From Gemmatimonadota bacterium (lineage in GTDB: Bacteria; Gemmatimonadota; Gemmatimonadetes; Longimicrobiales; Gaopeijiaceae), in the NCBI GenBank assembly GCA_040882465.1, contig JBBEBG010000022.1, positions 3,027 through 67,026 of the forward strand: DNA of 64,000 nt, in the 5' to 3' direction. The position numbers were made by a program, and so were the translations under genes. The stretch's first letter is position 1. Every line of letters begins with the position of its first letter. The notes under the pieces are model-generated. The model worked only from the letters and a program-made list of their open reading frames with translations, did no database searches and was not told the DNA's origin. Positions 35,702 through 45,484 of this stretch are shown here, one piece after another.

Positions 35702-37012
35702 TCATCGTTTCTCCCCCGGGCTCGGCACCTGTGTCTCACCTCGACGCGCCGGGATCTCTTCTCCACGCACGAGGTCGTCGAAGGACTCGCGACGCCGGAT
35801 CAGGATGGCCCCTCCGGCCTCGACCATTACTTCGGCAGGGCGGCGGCGCGCGTTGTAGTTCGACGCCATCGCGAAGCCGTACGCGCCGGATGTCTCCACC
35901 GCGAGGAGGTCGCCGGGCTCGGGGAGGGCGATCGGGCGGTCGAGCGCGAGGAAGTCCCCGGTCTCGCAGATGGGACCCACGATGTCGGCGATCACCTCGG
36001 CCGCACCTTCGCGCTCCCGAACGGGAACGATGCGGTGGAATCCGCCATAGTGCGAGGGGCGTAGCAGCTCGGTCATCCCTCCGTCGGTCACGATGAAGGT
36101 CTTCGCTCCCGAACGCTTTACGTAGAGGACCCGGGTCAGAAGGATCCCCGCCTCACCGACGATTGCGCGCCCGGGCTCGAGGATTAGCCGCAGGCCGCGA
36201 GGCTCGACGCGCGCGGCCACTTCCTGCGCGAGTGCGTCGAGATCGAAGCTGGGCTCTCCGTCGTACCCGACGCCGAATCCCCCGCCGAGGTCGAGGTACT
36301 CCAGGCGAATCCCCTCCTCGGCGAGCCGGTCCACCAGCCCGATCACCGTGTCCAGCGCGCGGAGATAGGGGGCGAGGTCCACGATCTGCGATCCGATGTG
36401 GACGGCGATTCCGCGGAAGGCCAGCCGCGCATCGCCCCGCCGCGAGATGTAAAGGGCCTCCGCCTCACCGAGGGGAATTCCGAACTTGGACGCGGCATGG
36501 CCGGTCCGCGTGTAGGCATGCGGCGTGGGGGAGTCAACGTCCGGATTCACACGAAGGCTCACCGGCGCGGCCATCCCCCGGCGCCCCGCCACCTCCGCGA
36601 GGAGGTCCAGCTCCCCCGCGCTTTCCGCATGGAAGGCGAAGATGCCGGCGTCGAGCCCGGCCTCCATCTCTTCGGCGGTTTTTCCCACTCCCGCGAAGAC
36701 GATGCGATCGGGCGGAACCCCCGCTCGGATCGCCCGCCGAAGCTCGCCGAGTGAGACGATGTCGGCACCGGCGCCCAGACCCGCGATCCGGTTGAGAAGC
36801 GCGAGGGCACCGTTCGCTTTCACCGCGTAGGCGAGGAGGAAAGGAACGGCCCGGAAAGCCTCCTGGAAGCGGCGGACGTGCGCCTCGATTCCCTCCACGT
36901 CATACACATAGAGCGGAGTTCCGAAGTCGGCGGCGGTCCGCTCGAGCGACAGCCCTCGGCAAGCGAGAACCCCGCCTTCACGAGCGAACCCGTTCAGTAC
37001 GCTTTGGCCCAC
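35702..37012 (-). CDS. lysA: Diaminopimelate decarboxylase
   Basis: The 436-residue PLP enzyme makes lysine from meso-DAP in the last step of that pathway. The PLP lysine is in [15 protein letters not shown] (about residue 62). Other family motifs are [25 protein letters not shown] and [11 protein letters not shown], and the active-site dimer segment is [11 protein letters not shown]. The start is ambiguous: GTG at 37012 gives a 19-base overlap with proS, whereas CTG at 36997 would give a CTGA overlap. The reported coordinates use the GTG. Confidence 0.95.
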   Translation of the reverse strand: MGQSVLNGFAREGGVLACRGLSLERTAADFGTPLYVYDVEGIEAHVRRFQEAFRAVPFLLAYAVKANGALALLNRIAGLGAGADIVSLGELRRAIRAGVPPDRIVFAGVGKTAEEMEAGLDAGIFAFHAESAGELDLLAEVAGRRGMAAPVSLRVNPDVDSPTPHAYTRTGHAASKFGIPLGEAEALYISRRGDARLAFRGIAVHIGSQIVDLAPYLRALDTVIGLVDRLAEEGIRLEYLDLGGGFGVGYDGEPSFDLDALAQEVAARVEPRGLRLILEPGRAIVGEAGILLTRVLYVKRSGAKTFIVTDGGMTELLRPSHYGGFHRIVPVREREGAAEVIADIVGPICETGDFLALDRPIALPEPGDLLAVETSGAYGFAMASNYNARRRPAEVMVEAGGAILIRRRESFDDLVRGEEIPARRGETQVPSPGEKR

Positions 37013-38454
37013 ACCACCTCCATCCTGGATTCACTACCGCCCAGGCACTTATCCGGGGTGTTGGCGGAACGAAACTCCGGACCCGGAATGCACCTGAGCG
37101 TCCCCTTCGTCTCCTCCTTCACCCGTTCCTCGACGGCGGGATCCCCGCTCCATCCGGTATAGACGAAGCCACCCGGGCCCTCGAGGATCTCCTTCAGCTC
37201 TCCGAGGCTCTTCACACCGCGATGCGAGTTCGCTTCGCGAAAGGCTAGAGCCCGCTCCAGAAGCTCCCGCTGGAAGGCATCGAGCCGCGACGGCATCTCT
37301 TCGACGGCCGTGGCCTCGCCGAGAAAGGCCTTTCGGTCCTCCCCTTCCCCCGTGACCCGCTTGACGAGGACCACCTGTTCCTTCACGAGGTCGCGGGGAC
37401 CGATTTCGATGCGGAACGGGACGCCTTTTCGTTCCCACTCGTAATACTTCGCGCCGGGATTCAGATGGTCGCGGTCGTCCACCTTCGCCCTTACGCCCTT
37501 CTCGGTGAGCCGCGCGCGGAGCTGGTGCGCTTTCTCCACCACGGGTCCACGTTCGTCGTCCTTCTTGTGAATGGGGACGATCACGACCTGCACGGGCGCG
37601 AGTCGCGGCGGAACGACGACGCCCTGGTCGTCCCCGTGCGTCATGACCATCGCGCCGACGAGCCTGGTGGACACCCCCCACGAGGTGTTCCAGGCGTATT
37701 CCTCTTCCCCGGCTTCGCTCTGGAAAGTGAAGTCGAACTGACGCGAGAAGTTCTGACCGAGGTGGTGCGACGTTCCCGCCTGGAGGGCGCGCCGGTCCTG
37801 CATCATCGCTTCGCAGCTGTACGTGCGGACCGCGCCCGCGAACTTTTCGGACTCCGACTTGAGGCCGGTCACCACGGGCATTCCGATCCACTCTTCCATG
37901 AAAGTCCGGTAAACTCCGAGCATTCGGAGTGTCTCCTCTTCGGCCTCGGCCTCCGTGGCGTGCGCCGTGTGCCCCTCCTGCCAGAGGAACTCCGCCGTCC
38001 GGAGGAAGAGCCGGGTTCGCAGCTCCCACCGCATGACGTTCGCCCACTGGTTCATGAGGATCGGAAGATCCCGGTACGATTGCACCCACTTCGCGTACAT
38101 CGCGTAAATGATGGTCTCGGAGGTGGGGCGGATGACGAGAGGTTCTTCGAGCTCCTTCCCCCCGGCGTGGGTCACCACCGCGAGCTCGGGCTTGAAGCCC
38201 GCGACGTGTTCCTTTTCCTTCTCGATGAAGCTCATGGGAATGAGAAGCGGGAAGTAGGCGTTTTCATGCCCGGTCGCCTTGAACATGTCGTCCAGGGCGC
38301 GCTGCATGTGTTCCCAGATCCCGTATCCCCAAGGACGGATCACCATGCTCCCACGCACGGGGGAATAGTCGGCCATCTCCGCCCGCAGGATCGCCTCGTT
38401 GTACCAGGCGCTGAAATCCTCGCTCCTGGGTGTGAGGGCCCGGTCCTCCGCCAT
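36994..38454 (-). CDS. proS: Prolyl-tRNA synthetase (short, type 3)
   Basis: The 486-residue class II synthetase charges tRNA-Pro. It is the short form found in archaea, eukaryotes and some bacteria, without the bacterial INS editing insertion. Motifs include RPWGYGIWEHMQ, PLLIPMSFIEKE, VIRPTSETIIYAMYAKW, the motif 2 loop RWELRTRLFLRTAEFLWQEGHTAH and GVSTRLVGAMVMTHGDDQG. The C-terminal zinc-type domain ends in the conserved VWAKAY. The ATG at 38454 matches the family start. Confidence 0.96.
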   Translation of the reverse strand: MAEDRALTPRSEDFSAWYNEAILRAEMADYSPVRGSMVIRPWGYGIWEHMQRALDDMFKATGHENAYFPLLIPMSFIEKEKEHVAGFKPELAVVTHAGGKELEEPLVIRPTSETIIYAMYAKWVQSYRDLPILMNQWANVMRWELRTRLFLRTAEFLWQEGHTAHATEAEAEEETLRMLGVYRTFMEEWIGMPVVTGLKSESEKFAGAVRTYSCEAMMQDRRALQAGTSHHLGQNFSRQFDFTFQSEAGEEEYAWNTSWGVSTRLVGAMVMTHGDDQGVVVPPRLAPVQVVIVPIHKKDDERGPVVEKAHQLRARLTEKGVRAKVDDRDHLNPGAKYYEWERKGVPFRIEIGPRDLVKEQVVLVKRVTGEGEDRKAFLGEATAVEEMPSRLDAFQRELLERALAFREANSHRGVKSLGELKEILEGPGGFVYTGWSGDPAVEERVKEETKGTLRCIPGPEFRSANTPDKCLGGSESRMEVVWAKAY

Positions 38455-38472
38455 GCCTGATTCGTTCCGTCG

Positions 38473-38751
38473 TTAGGGGTGATGCGAATCGCGCGAGTCG
38501 GCGCGCCGGCTCAGGCGGTCCTTCCCGACAAAAATCGCCGTGGGGACGACGAGGAGGATCACCGATGTGATGCCCCAGGTGAGCCGGAATGGAAGCGCGG
38601 TCCCGGAGCTGAGGACGAAGGCCACGAGCGCTCCGCCGCCGATGGCGAGCCCCACCGCGGCCAGACCGATCACGACTTCGAGAATCCTCAGGCGGCGAAT
38701 CGCCCGGTCCATCTCTTCCCGAGTGCCTTCGAATTCGTTCCCGTCAGCCAC
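38473..38751 (-). CDS. Small two-helix membrane protein
   Basis: The predicted 92-residue protein has a short acidic N-terminus (GNEFEGTREEMDRAIRRLRI), two membrane helices (VVIGLAAVGLAIGGGALVAFVL and WGITSVILLVVPTAIFVG) and a basic histidine-containing tail. The GTG start at 38751 overlaps the end of hisS by 8 bases, and its stop lies 18 bases before proS, so it is probably translated with the synthetases. No family is recognised. Confidence 0.6.
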   Translation of the reverse strand: MADGNEFEGTREEMDRAIRRLRILEVVIGLAAVGLAIGGGALVAFVLSSGTALPFRLTWGITSVILLVVPTAIFVGKDRLSRRADSRDSHHP

Positions 38752-40054
38752 CCGGCTTCGCCTCCTCGAGCTGACGCAGCGCCACTTCCCGTTCTCCACC
38801 ACTTTCCATGTTTCGAATGACGGCGACGCCGCGCCCGACTTCTTCCGGCCCGAGGATGATGACTTCGCGCGCACCTTCTGTGGCCGCCGCCGAAAACTGC
38901 TTGCGCACCGATTGGTTCTTCAACGGATACAGGACGGTGTGCCCCTCGGCGCGGAGCGCTCCGCCGATCTTCCGAGCGAGCGGAGCCTGGGCCTCGTCCA
39001 CCGACACGATGAAGTAGTCCGTGTGGCGCGCGTACGGGGGCGCGAGACCGCGTTCATGAAGGATCTCGCCGACGACCACATCGCCCATCCCGAACCCCAC
39101 GGCCGGGAGTGGATCGCCACCCACGAGCTCGAGGAGCCGGTCGTACCGCCCTCCCCCGCAAATGGCGCGGAACTCTCCCTTCCGGTCGAAGATTTCGAAG
39201 ACGATCCCCGTGTAGTAGGCGAGCCCGCGGACGATGGAGAGGTCGAACTCCACGTACTCCGCGAACCCGAGATCGTCGAGGATCGCGAGGAAGCGCCAGA
39301 CTTCACCGGCGCGCTCGACGACCGCCGTAGAGCCCGAAAAAGCAGCCGCCACGGCATCGAGCCCAGGGGCCGCGAAGAGGTCAAGAATGCGTCGTGCCTC
39401 CCCTTCCGTGACCCCGACTTCCGCGGGGTCCCGAAGCCGTGCGAGTGTCCGATCGGCCGGCTCGCGCTCGATCTTGTCGACCACGGCGAAGGCGCGTCCC
39501 AACGCCTCCGGCGGAACACCCGCGCTCTCGAGGACCGCGGAGAGGAGAACCCGGTCGGAGACCCGCGCCCGCACGTCCGAGGGTCCAAGACCGAGCTCCC
39601 GCAGCCCCGCGAGGGCGACGGCGAGGACCTCAGCATCCGCCTCGACTCCTTCTTCGCCGACGAGATCCACGTTCCACTGAAAGTGTTCTCGAAGCCGCCC
39701 CCTCTGCTGGCGCTCGTAACGGAAAAGCTGCGGAACACTAAACCAGCGGATCGGCTTCGGGAGCGCCTTGCTCCGTTCGCCGAGGATGCGCGCGAGGGAA
39801 GGCGTCATCTCCGGCCGGAGGGCGACGTGCCGATCTCCTTTGTCCACGAAGTCATAGAGCTGGCCGACGATCTCGTCCCCGCTCTTCTGCGTATAGAGTT
39901 CGAGAGGCTCTAACGGGGGTCCGTCATACTCCAGAAAGCCGTAGCGCCGGGAGACCCGGCGCCAGGACTCGAACAAGAAATTTCGGAAGGCGAGCTCTTC
40001 GGGAGGAAAGTCTCGAAAACCCGGGAGTTTCGCCAGATTTCTGGCCTTCGGCAT
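38744..40054 (-). CDS. hisS: Histidyl-tRNA synthetase
   Basis: The 436-residue class II enzyme charges tRNA-His. Motif 1 is near GFRDFPPEELAFRNFLFESW. Motif 2 is LRPEMTPSLARIL followed by FSVPQLFRYERQQRGRLREHFQW. The histidine-specific loops are GLAYYTGIVFEIFD and GGGRYDRLLELVGG, with motif 3 at AVGFGMGDVVVGEIL. A C-terminal anticodon-binding domain (VLYPLKNQSVRKQFSAA) follows. The ATG at 40054 is unambiguous. It lies 9 bases downstream of folC. Confidence 0.97.
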   Translation of the reverse strand: MPKARNLAKLPGFRDFPPEELAFRNFLFESWRRVSRRYGFLEYDGPPLEPLELYTQKSGDEIVGQLYDFVDKGDRHVALRPEMTPSLARILGERSKALPKPIRWFSVPQLFRYERQQRGRLREHFQWNVDLVGEEGVEADAEVLAVALAGLRELGLGPSDVRARVSDRVLLSAVLESAGVPPEALGRAFAVVDKIEREPADRTLARLRDPAEVGVTEGEARRILDLFAAPGLDAVAAAFSGSTAVVERAGEVWRFLAILDDLGFAEYVEFDLSIVRGLAYYTGIVFEIFDRKGEFRAICGGGRYDRLLELVGGDPLPAVGFGMGDVVVGEILHERGLAPPYARHTDYFIVSVDEAQAPLARKIGGALRAEGHTVLYPLKNQSVRKQFSAAATEGAREVIILGPEEVGRGVAVIRNMESGGEREVALRQLEEAKPGG

Positions 40055-40063
40055 GGCGCGAAT

Positions 40064-41410
40064 CTACCCGGAATCGAAGGACCCGGGCAAGGCTTCCGCG
40101 GGGATCCAACCGCGGCGCTTCATAGCGTCTCCGACCGTGTGTGAGGAACCCGCGACGACGATCGTCCCGGAGGGGGCGGCGAGGCGCGAGACCGTCTCGA
40201 GGGCCTCCCCGAAGTCGGGAACGACGACCGTCCGGCCGGGGGGAAGAGCGGCTGCCGCCTCGGCCGGATTCCAGCGCCGTGGAACCGGCGCGGACTCGGG
40301 CACGGTGAGGACGAAATGGTCGGCGCTCGAGGAAAGCGCCTGGAGGATGCCGGCCCCATCCTTGTCCGCAAGCACACCGAGAAGCGCCACGCGGGGGCGG
40401 GGCAAGGAGACCGATGCCAGAGTCCGCGCGAGCGCCTCCGCCCCGCCCGGGTTGTGCGCGGCGTCCAAGACCCAGAGGAGCTCCCCTTCCCGCTCCATCT
40501 GAAACCGGCCGGGGACCCTCGTGCGAAGAACGCCCTCGCGGACGGCGGACTCCGGAAGGGAAAGCTCCGCGGGAAGCGCCTCGAGCGTCCCGACCGCCAG
40601 GGCGATGTTGCGCATCTGGTGGGTGCCCACGAGAGACGACGCAAGCTCCAAGCCGCCCCAACGCTCCGTTTCGACGCGGAGGCGGGAACCGTCGAGCGTC
40701 GTGCGCCCCGAGGGGGCGACGACTCCGCGGAGGGTCGTGCCTACTTCCTGCGCGGACCCCTCCAAGACTTCCAAGACCGCGGGATCGTCACTCGCGGTGA
40801 AGGCCGGAACGTCCCTCTTGAAGATCCCCGCCTTCTCGCGGGCGATTTCGACGACCGTCGCACCGAGCATCTCACCGTGGTCCATCGAGACGTTCGTGAC
40901 CGCGGTCATGAGCGGGGCAATGACGTTCGTCGCGTCGAGTCTTCCCCCAAGCCCGACTTCGACAACGGCGATCTCCGCCCCGGCGCGAGCGAAGGCGAGG
41001 AAGGCGAGGGCGGTCGCGGCCTCGAAGAAGGAGGGCGACTCCCGCTCGAAGTGGGGCCTCAACTCATCCGCGCACGAAACGAGCAGGTCGTCCGGCACGG
41101 GCCTCCCATTCACGAGAATCCGTTCGCGGAATGAGACGAGGTGGGGAGAAGTATAAAGCGCGGTGCGGTGTCCCGCGGCGCGGAGGATCTCCGCCCAGAT
41201 CCGGGCCACTGAACCCTTCCCGTTCGTCCCGCCCACGTGAAGGGTCGGGTAGGATCGGTGCGGATCCCCGACCGCCGCGAGGATTCGCTCGGTGCGCTCG
41301 AGCCCCCACTTCACCGTCCCCGGAAGTGGGGGAAAGAGCCGGGCGGTGAGCGCGTCCTCCTCCGGCCCCCCGAAGTCCTGCGCTTTCTTAGGGAAACTCT
41401 GCACGGCCAT
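40064..41410 (-). CDS. folC: Folylpolyglutamate synthase / dihydrofolate synthase
   Basis: The 448-residue Mur-ligase-family protein adds glutamate to folates, and in many bacteria also makes dihydrofolate from dihydropteroate. The ATP loop is HVGGTNGKGSVARIWAE (about residue 60), followed by TSPHLVSFRERI, the metal/ATP site EVGLGGRLDATN, SMDHGEMLG and the C-terminal-domain entry LDAAHNPGGAEALA. The ATG at 41410 leads a short variable N-terminus. It lies 48 bases downstream of accD, a pairing seen in many bacteria. Confidence 0.96.
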   Translation of the reverse strand: MAVQSFPKKAQDFGGPEEDALTARLFPPLPGTVKWGLERTERILAAVGDPHRSYPTLHVGGTNGKGSVARIWAEILRAAGHRTALYTSPHLVSFRERILVNGRPVPDDLLVSCADELRPHFERESPSFFEAATALAFLAFARAGAEIAVVEVGLGGRLDATNVIAPLMTAVTNVSMDHGEMLGATVVEIAREKAGIFKRDVPAFTASDDPAVLEVLEGSAQEVGTTLRGVVAPSGRTTLDGSRLRVETERWGGLELASSLVGTHQMRNIALAVGTLEALPAELSLPESAVREGVLRTRVPGRFQMEREGELLWVLDAAHNPGGAEALARTLASVSLPRPRVALLGVLADKDGAGILQALSSSADHFVLTVPESAPVPRRWNPAEAAAALPPGRTVVVPDFGEALETVSRLAAPSGTIVVAGSSHTVGDAMKRRGWIPAEALPGSFDSG

Positions 41411-41458
41411 CCAGTTGCACGCCCACGGCCCCGCGTTTTGGGTGGGAGCTCCCCGAGG

Positions 41459-42319
41459 TCACCCCGCGCCGTCCGAAGAGGGCGCGAACATGTGCCTGAG
41501 AAGACGCGTCGTCGTGACGCGGAGCTCGCGCCGATCCACGACGAGGTCCACGATCCCGTGCTCCAGGAGGAATTCGGCGCGCTGGAACCCGTCGGGGAGC
41601 TCCTGCTTGATCGTCTCTTCGATCACCCGCGGTCCCGCGAATCCGATGAGGGCGCCCGGCTCGGCGATGTTGACGTCCCCCAGCATCGCGAATGATGCCG
41701 TGACCCCCCCGGTCGTAGGGTCCGTAAGGATGCTGACGAATGGAATCCCCGCTTCATGCAGGCGGGCGAGGACGGCGGAGGTTTTCGCCATCTGCATGAG
41801 GGAGTAAATCCCCTCCATCATCCGCGCCCCGCCAGAGGCGGAGACGAGGATGAGGGGACGTTCCTCGTCCAGGGCGCGGCGCCCCACGCGGGCAATCTTT
41901 TCACCCACGACGGAACCCATGGAGCCCCCGATGAAGTCGAAATCCATCACGGCGAGCGCGATCGGGATCGCTTCGAGCGCGGCGACACCCGTGATAACGG
42001 CGTCTCCACGTCCCGTCTCCTTTTCCGCCGTTTCAAGCCGCTGGCGGTACGGCTTCAGATCATGGAAGCCGAGGGGATCAGCGCTCCGGAGTTCCCGATC
42101 GGTCTCACGAAAACTCCCGGGATCGGAAAGGATTTGGAGGTATAGCTCCGGACCCACGCGGAAGTGATACCCGCACTTCGGACAGACATGGAGGTTCTGG
42201 GCGAGTTTCTCCCGATAGAGAATCTCTCCGCACCCGTCACACTTGTCGAAGAGGTCCGCGGGGAGATCCCGGCGAGTTTCCGCCGTGAGCGGCTTTTTCT
42301 CTTTGCGGAACCAGGCCAT
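41459..42319 (-). CDS. accD: Acetyl-CoA carboxylase carboxyltransferase subunit beta
   Basis: The 286-residue subunit transfers the carboxyl group to acetyl-CoA in fatty-acid synthesis, together with AccA (not in this window). The N-terminal zinc ribbon is visible as CDGCG and, 17 residues later, CPKCG. The carboxyltransferase core shows FIGGSMGSVVGEKI, LVSASGGARMMEG and DPTTGGVTASFAMLGD, with IGFAGPRVIEETI and PDGFQRAEFLLEHG further on. The ATG at 42319 (MAWFRKEK) is the family start; longer upstream sequence is Arg-rich. Confidence 0.97.
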   Translation of the reverse strand: MAWFRKEKKPLTAETRRDLPADLFDKCDGCGEILYREKLAQNLHVCPKCGYHFRVGPELYLQILSDPGSFRETDRELRSADPLGFHDLKPYRQRLETAEKETGRGDAVITGVAALEAIPIALAVMDFDFIGGSMGSVVGEKIARVGRRALDEERPLILVSASGGARMMEGIYSLMQMAKTSAVLARLHEAGIPFVSILTDPTTGGVTASFAMLGDVNIAEPGALIGFAGPRVIEETIKQELPDGFQRAEFLLEHGIVDLVVDRRELRVTTTRLLRHMFAPSSDGAG

Positions 42320-42371
42320 GGCGTGGCGCCCTCCCGGGAATCGAGGTCGGTCCGTCCTCCCCTTCCGAGGG

Positions 42372-43607
42372 CTACCCGCCCTCCTCCCCCAAACGCACCG
42401 CAAGCGCGGTCATGGTCCAGCAGGTGAGGAGGAAGGTGCCTCCGTAACTCACAAAGGGAAGAGGGATTCCGGTGATGGGGACGACCCCGATGGTCATTCC
42501 CACATTCACGAAGATGTGGACCGTCCAGGCCCCGAAGATACCGAACAGGACCAGGCCGGCAAAGGGATCCGCGGCCCTCTCCGCGAGGCGCACCAGGCGG
42601 TAAAGAAGAAAGGAGAAGGCGGCGATCGCGAGGACGGCACCGATAAAGCCGAGCTCCTCCCCGACCACGCTGAAGATGAAGTCGGTGTGTTGTTCCGGGA
42701 GAAAGTCGAGCCGTTTCTGCGTCCCCTCCGTGAATCCCTTCCCGAACAGGCCCCCGCTCCCGATCGCAACCTTGGACTGGACCAGGTTCCACCCGGCGCC
42801 CCGCGGGTCCGTGGTGGGATCCAGGAAGACGAGGAGGCGGTTCTGCTGATAGGGAGAAAGGGTGTTCCAGAGCGGGAACGCGATCGTTCCGGCCGCCACG
42901 TTTCCCAGGAGGACGGCGAAGGACTCGGCGAGGTAGAGCCGGTACCGATAGACATACAGGAAGAAGGCGAGCCCGACGACGTAGACGGACCAGACGCGCG
43001 TGTCGAAAGAAAGGATCAGCGCGAACCCGGGGCTGGCAAGCAAAAAGAGGTGGAAGAGGGGCGCGCCCGCCCAGAAGAGCACGGCGAAGAGGATGCCGAC
43101 GAAGGCGAGGGCGGTGCCCAGGTCCGGTTGGAGGACCACCAGGGCGAGCGGCGCCGCCACGAGTGCGGAGGGCGCGAGGAGGTCCCGCAAGTTCCGGGGC
43201 GGGTTGTCCCGCGTCGAAAGCACGCGCGCCAGCCCGAGGATTCCGGCAATCTTCGCGAATTCCGACGGCTGAAAGCCGAAGCCGCCGAATACGATCCTAC
43301 TGCTCGTCCCCTCCGCGGTTCCGGCTCCGGTTCCGATCGCGAGAGTCGCGGCGAGCAGGACGAGCGAAAGGACGTAGGCAGGAAGTGCGGTCCACTCGAT
43401 CCAACCCGTCTTGATACGAGTGACGACGGTAAATGCGAGAAGCGAGGCACCGAACCAGGCGAGCTGACGGAGCCAGGCACCCTCTGTGATCGAACTCGGG
43501 ACGTTGAGAACGCCGGCCGAGTAGATCATCGCGATCCCAAAAATGGTGAGGAGGAGTGCGATCGACACGAGGGCTGGATCGCGTGCCCACCTCCGGTACC
43601 GGCTCAT
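42372..43607 (-). CDS. rodA: Rod-shape SEDS glycosyltransferase RodA
   Basis: The 411-residue integral membrane protein polymerises peptidoglycan during elongation with PBP2. About ten helices are visible. SEDS hallmarks include IVFGGFGFQPSEFAKIAGIL, LVVLQPDLGTALAF, the large loop with PYQQNRLLVFLDPTTDPRGAGW and SKVAIGSGGLFGKGF, and LPEQHTDFIFSVVGEELGF, with PLPFVSYGGTFLL at the end. Its ATG overlaps the mrdA stop as ATGA. It is the last gene of the mreBCD-mrdA-rodA operon. Confidence 0.95.
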   Translation of the reverse strand: MSRYRRWARDPALVSIALLLTIFGIAMIYSAGVLNVPSSITEGAWLRQLAWFGASLLAFTVVTRIKTGWIEWTALPAYVLSLVLLAATLAIGTGAGTAEGTSSRIVFGGFGFQPSEFAKIAGILGLARVLSTRDNPPRNLRDLLAPSALVAAPLALVVLQPDLGTALAFVGILFAVLFWAGAPLFHLFLLASPGFALILSFDTRVWSVYVVGLAFFLYVYRYRLYLAESFAVLLGNVAAGTIAFPLWNTLSPYQQNRLLVFLDPTTDPRGAGWNLVQSKVAIGSGGLFGKGFTEGTQKRLDFLPEQHTDFIFSVVGEELGFIGAVLAIAAFSFLLYRLVRLAERAADPFAGLVLFGIFGAWTVHIFVNVGMTIGVVPITGIPLPFVSYGGTFLLTCWTMTALAVRLGEEGG

Positions 43608-45484
43608 CCGCCTTCCTCGGGTGAGGCGGGATCGGCCGCGACCCGCCCTGCCCAGGGCGGCGAAATTCCGGCATCGAGGTGCTCGCCGAGCGTCTGGAGG
43701 GAGTCCTGGGGAATCCCGTATTTGTAGCGGAGATAGAAGTCCACCGCCTTCGCGCCGATGGGCGCGGCCCTCTGCGAGCCCGACTCCCCCTCCTCCACGA
43801 TGACCGCCACCGCGACCTCCGGTAGCATCCCCCAGGGTCCGGCGAGGCCGAGGAACCATGCGTCCGCACGGTCCTGGCCGGCGCGCTGCGCGGTTCCGGT
43901 TTTCCCGAGGAGATCGAAGTGTTCGAGAGAGGAACGAAAAGCGGTTCCGCCGGCCGCAGTCACCTCTCGCAGGCCCTGACGGAGCGCTCGCAGGAACTCG
44001 GGTTCGGTATGCAGCTCCCAGGGCGGAAGAGAACCTTCGTCACCGACCCCTCGGGCGAGGCGGGGAGTCGGCGCGACACCATCGTCCCGCCCTAGAGCGG
44101 CATAAAATTGTGCCATCCGCAGGGGCGTCTGGTCGTTCGGGCCCTGACCGATGGAGAGGGGCATGACCTCGTTCGCGGCTGGGCGGTACCCGAAGCGGGT
44201 TTCCCAGAACGTGAGCGCCTCGGGAAAGACCCCCTGCGACTCGGCGGGAAGGTCCACTCCACAGAGCCCACCGAATCCGAGTCGAGACCCGCCCTGGACC
44301 AGGCGCTCGAGGCCGATCCGAATCCCCACCTGATAAAAGTAGACGTTGCAGGAGTTCGCGATCGCGCCGGCCAGGTCCTGGTAGCCATGCCCATTCGCAT
44401 TCCAGCAGAGACGGTTGACTCCGAGCGCGGTGAGCGACCCGTTGCAAGGAACCGGCATCACCTCCCCCTCGTGAAGGACGCCGAGCTCCAGTCCAACGAT
44501 CCCGGTCGCAAGCTTCCAGGTCGAGGCTGGGGGGTACCGCCCGACGACCGCCCGGTTGAAGAGAGGGCGGTCCGGGTCCTGGTTGAGCGAGTTCCAGAGC
44601 GATGCGGGAATCCCGCCCACAAACTCGTTGGGGTCGAACGAGGGGGCCGAATAAAGCGCTAGAATCCCGCCATCCTCGATATTCAACACGACGACGGCAC
44701 CGCGCTCTCCCGCCGGGAAGACTCGGTGAATGAACTCCTGGAGGTCGAGGTCCAAATTCAGGTGGAGGTCTTCGCCCGGGACCGCTGGCGCCGCCGCTTG
44801 TCCTTCGAAGGAACCGACGATCCTCCCCACCGCGTCCACCTCGACGTAACGGACCCCCTGCTCCCCCTGGAGCCCGGCCTCGTACTGCCGTTCCAGACCA
44901 TCCTTGCCGACAATCATACGGGGCTCGTATTCCGCGAAAAGCGGGGTTTCCAACTCATCCCCCGAGATCTCTCCGACGTACCCCAGGACGTGACCGAGCG
45001 CGGGGCCGCCCATGTACCTCCTTTTCGGCCGAACCTCCAGAAATGCCTCGGGGAAGTCCGCCCGCCGCTCCTCGAGGGCCGCGACGACCTCGAAATCCGC
45101 GTCGCGGAGCACGAGAAGTGGCTGCCGCCGATCGGCCTCCGCCTGTGCAACGAGCTCCTCCAGCCGATCCCCTTCGAGCCGGAGGAAGGGTTGGAGCCGC
45201 ACGAGCGTGGCGCGGATGGAGTCGATCGGCGCGGGAAACAGAGAAATCGAATACCCTGGAATGTTGTCCGCGATGACCCGGCCGTACCGGTCGAAAATCG
45301 TTCCTCGGGGCGCCGGAGTCGGGAGCACGCGCAGGCGATTCGAGTCGGATTGGAGGGCCCACGCCGTGCCGCGAATGACCTGAGCCCGAAAAAATGCGCC
45401 CGCGAGGATCCCCATGAGGGCGAGGAGCGCGAGTGTCGCGACTCGCGCGCGGTGCCGCCGAACGGTGGGGTGGGCCGTTTTCAT
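43604..45484 (-). CDS. mrdA: Penicillin-binding protein 2 (elongasome transpeptidase)
   Basis: The 626-residue class B PBP cross-links side-wall peptidoglycan. An N-terminal membrane helix (ATLALLALMGILAGAFF) is followed by the pedestal domain (RGTIFDRYGRVIADN, YVGEISGDEL). The transpeptidase domain has SxxK as STWK near residue 321, SCN near 378 and GKTGTAQ near 528. Start ATG overlaps mreD as ATGA and the stop overlaps rodA the same way, so stoichiometric expression is likely. Confidence 0.96.
   Translation of the reverse strand: MKTAHPTVRRHRARVATLALLALMGILAGAFFRAQVIRGTAWALQSDSNRLRVLPTPAPRGTIFDRYGRVIADNIPGYSISLFPAPIDSIRATLVRLQPFLRLEGDRLEELVAQAEADRRQPLLVLRDADFEVVAALEERRADFPEAFLEVRPKRRYMGGPALGHVLGYVGEISGDELETPLFAEYEPRMIVGKDGLERQYEAGLQGEQGVRYVEVDAVGRIVGSFEGQAAAPAVPGEDLHLNLDLDLQEFIHRVFPAGERGAVVVLNIEDGGILALYSAPSFDPNEFVGGIPASLWNSLNQDPDRPLFNRAVVGRYPPASTWKLATGIVGLELGVLHEGEVMPVPCNGSLTALGVNRLCWNANGHGYQDLAGAIANSCNVYFYQVGIRIGLERLVQGGSRLGFGGLCGVDLPAESQGVFPEALTFWETRFGYRPAANEVMPLSIGQGPNDQTPLRMAQFYAALGRDDGVAPTPRLARGVGDEGSLPPWELHTEPEFLRALRQGLREVTAAGGTAFRSSLEHFDLLGKTGTAQRAGQDRADAWFLGLAGPWGMLPEVAVAVIVEEGESGSQRAAPIGAKAVDFYLRYKYGIPQDSLQTLGEHLDAGISPPWAGRVAADPASPEEGG

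Noticed and set aside
34111-36096. 661-codon plus-strand frame over guaA and lysA
   Set aside because: It is a shadow across two well-identified genes on the opposite strand.
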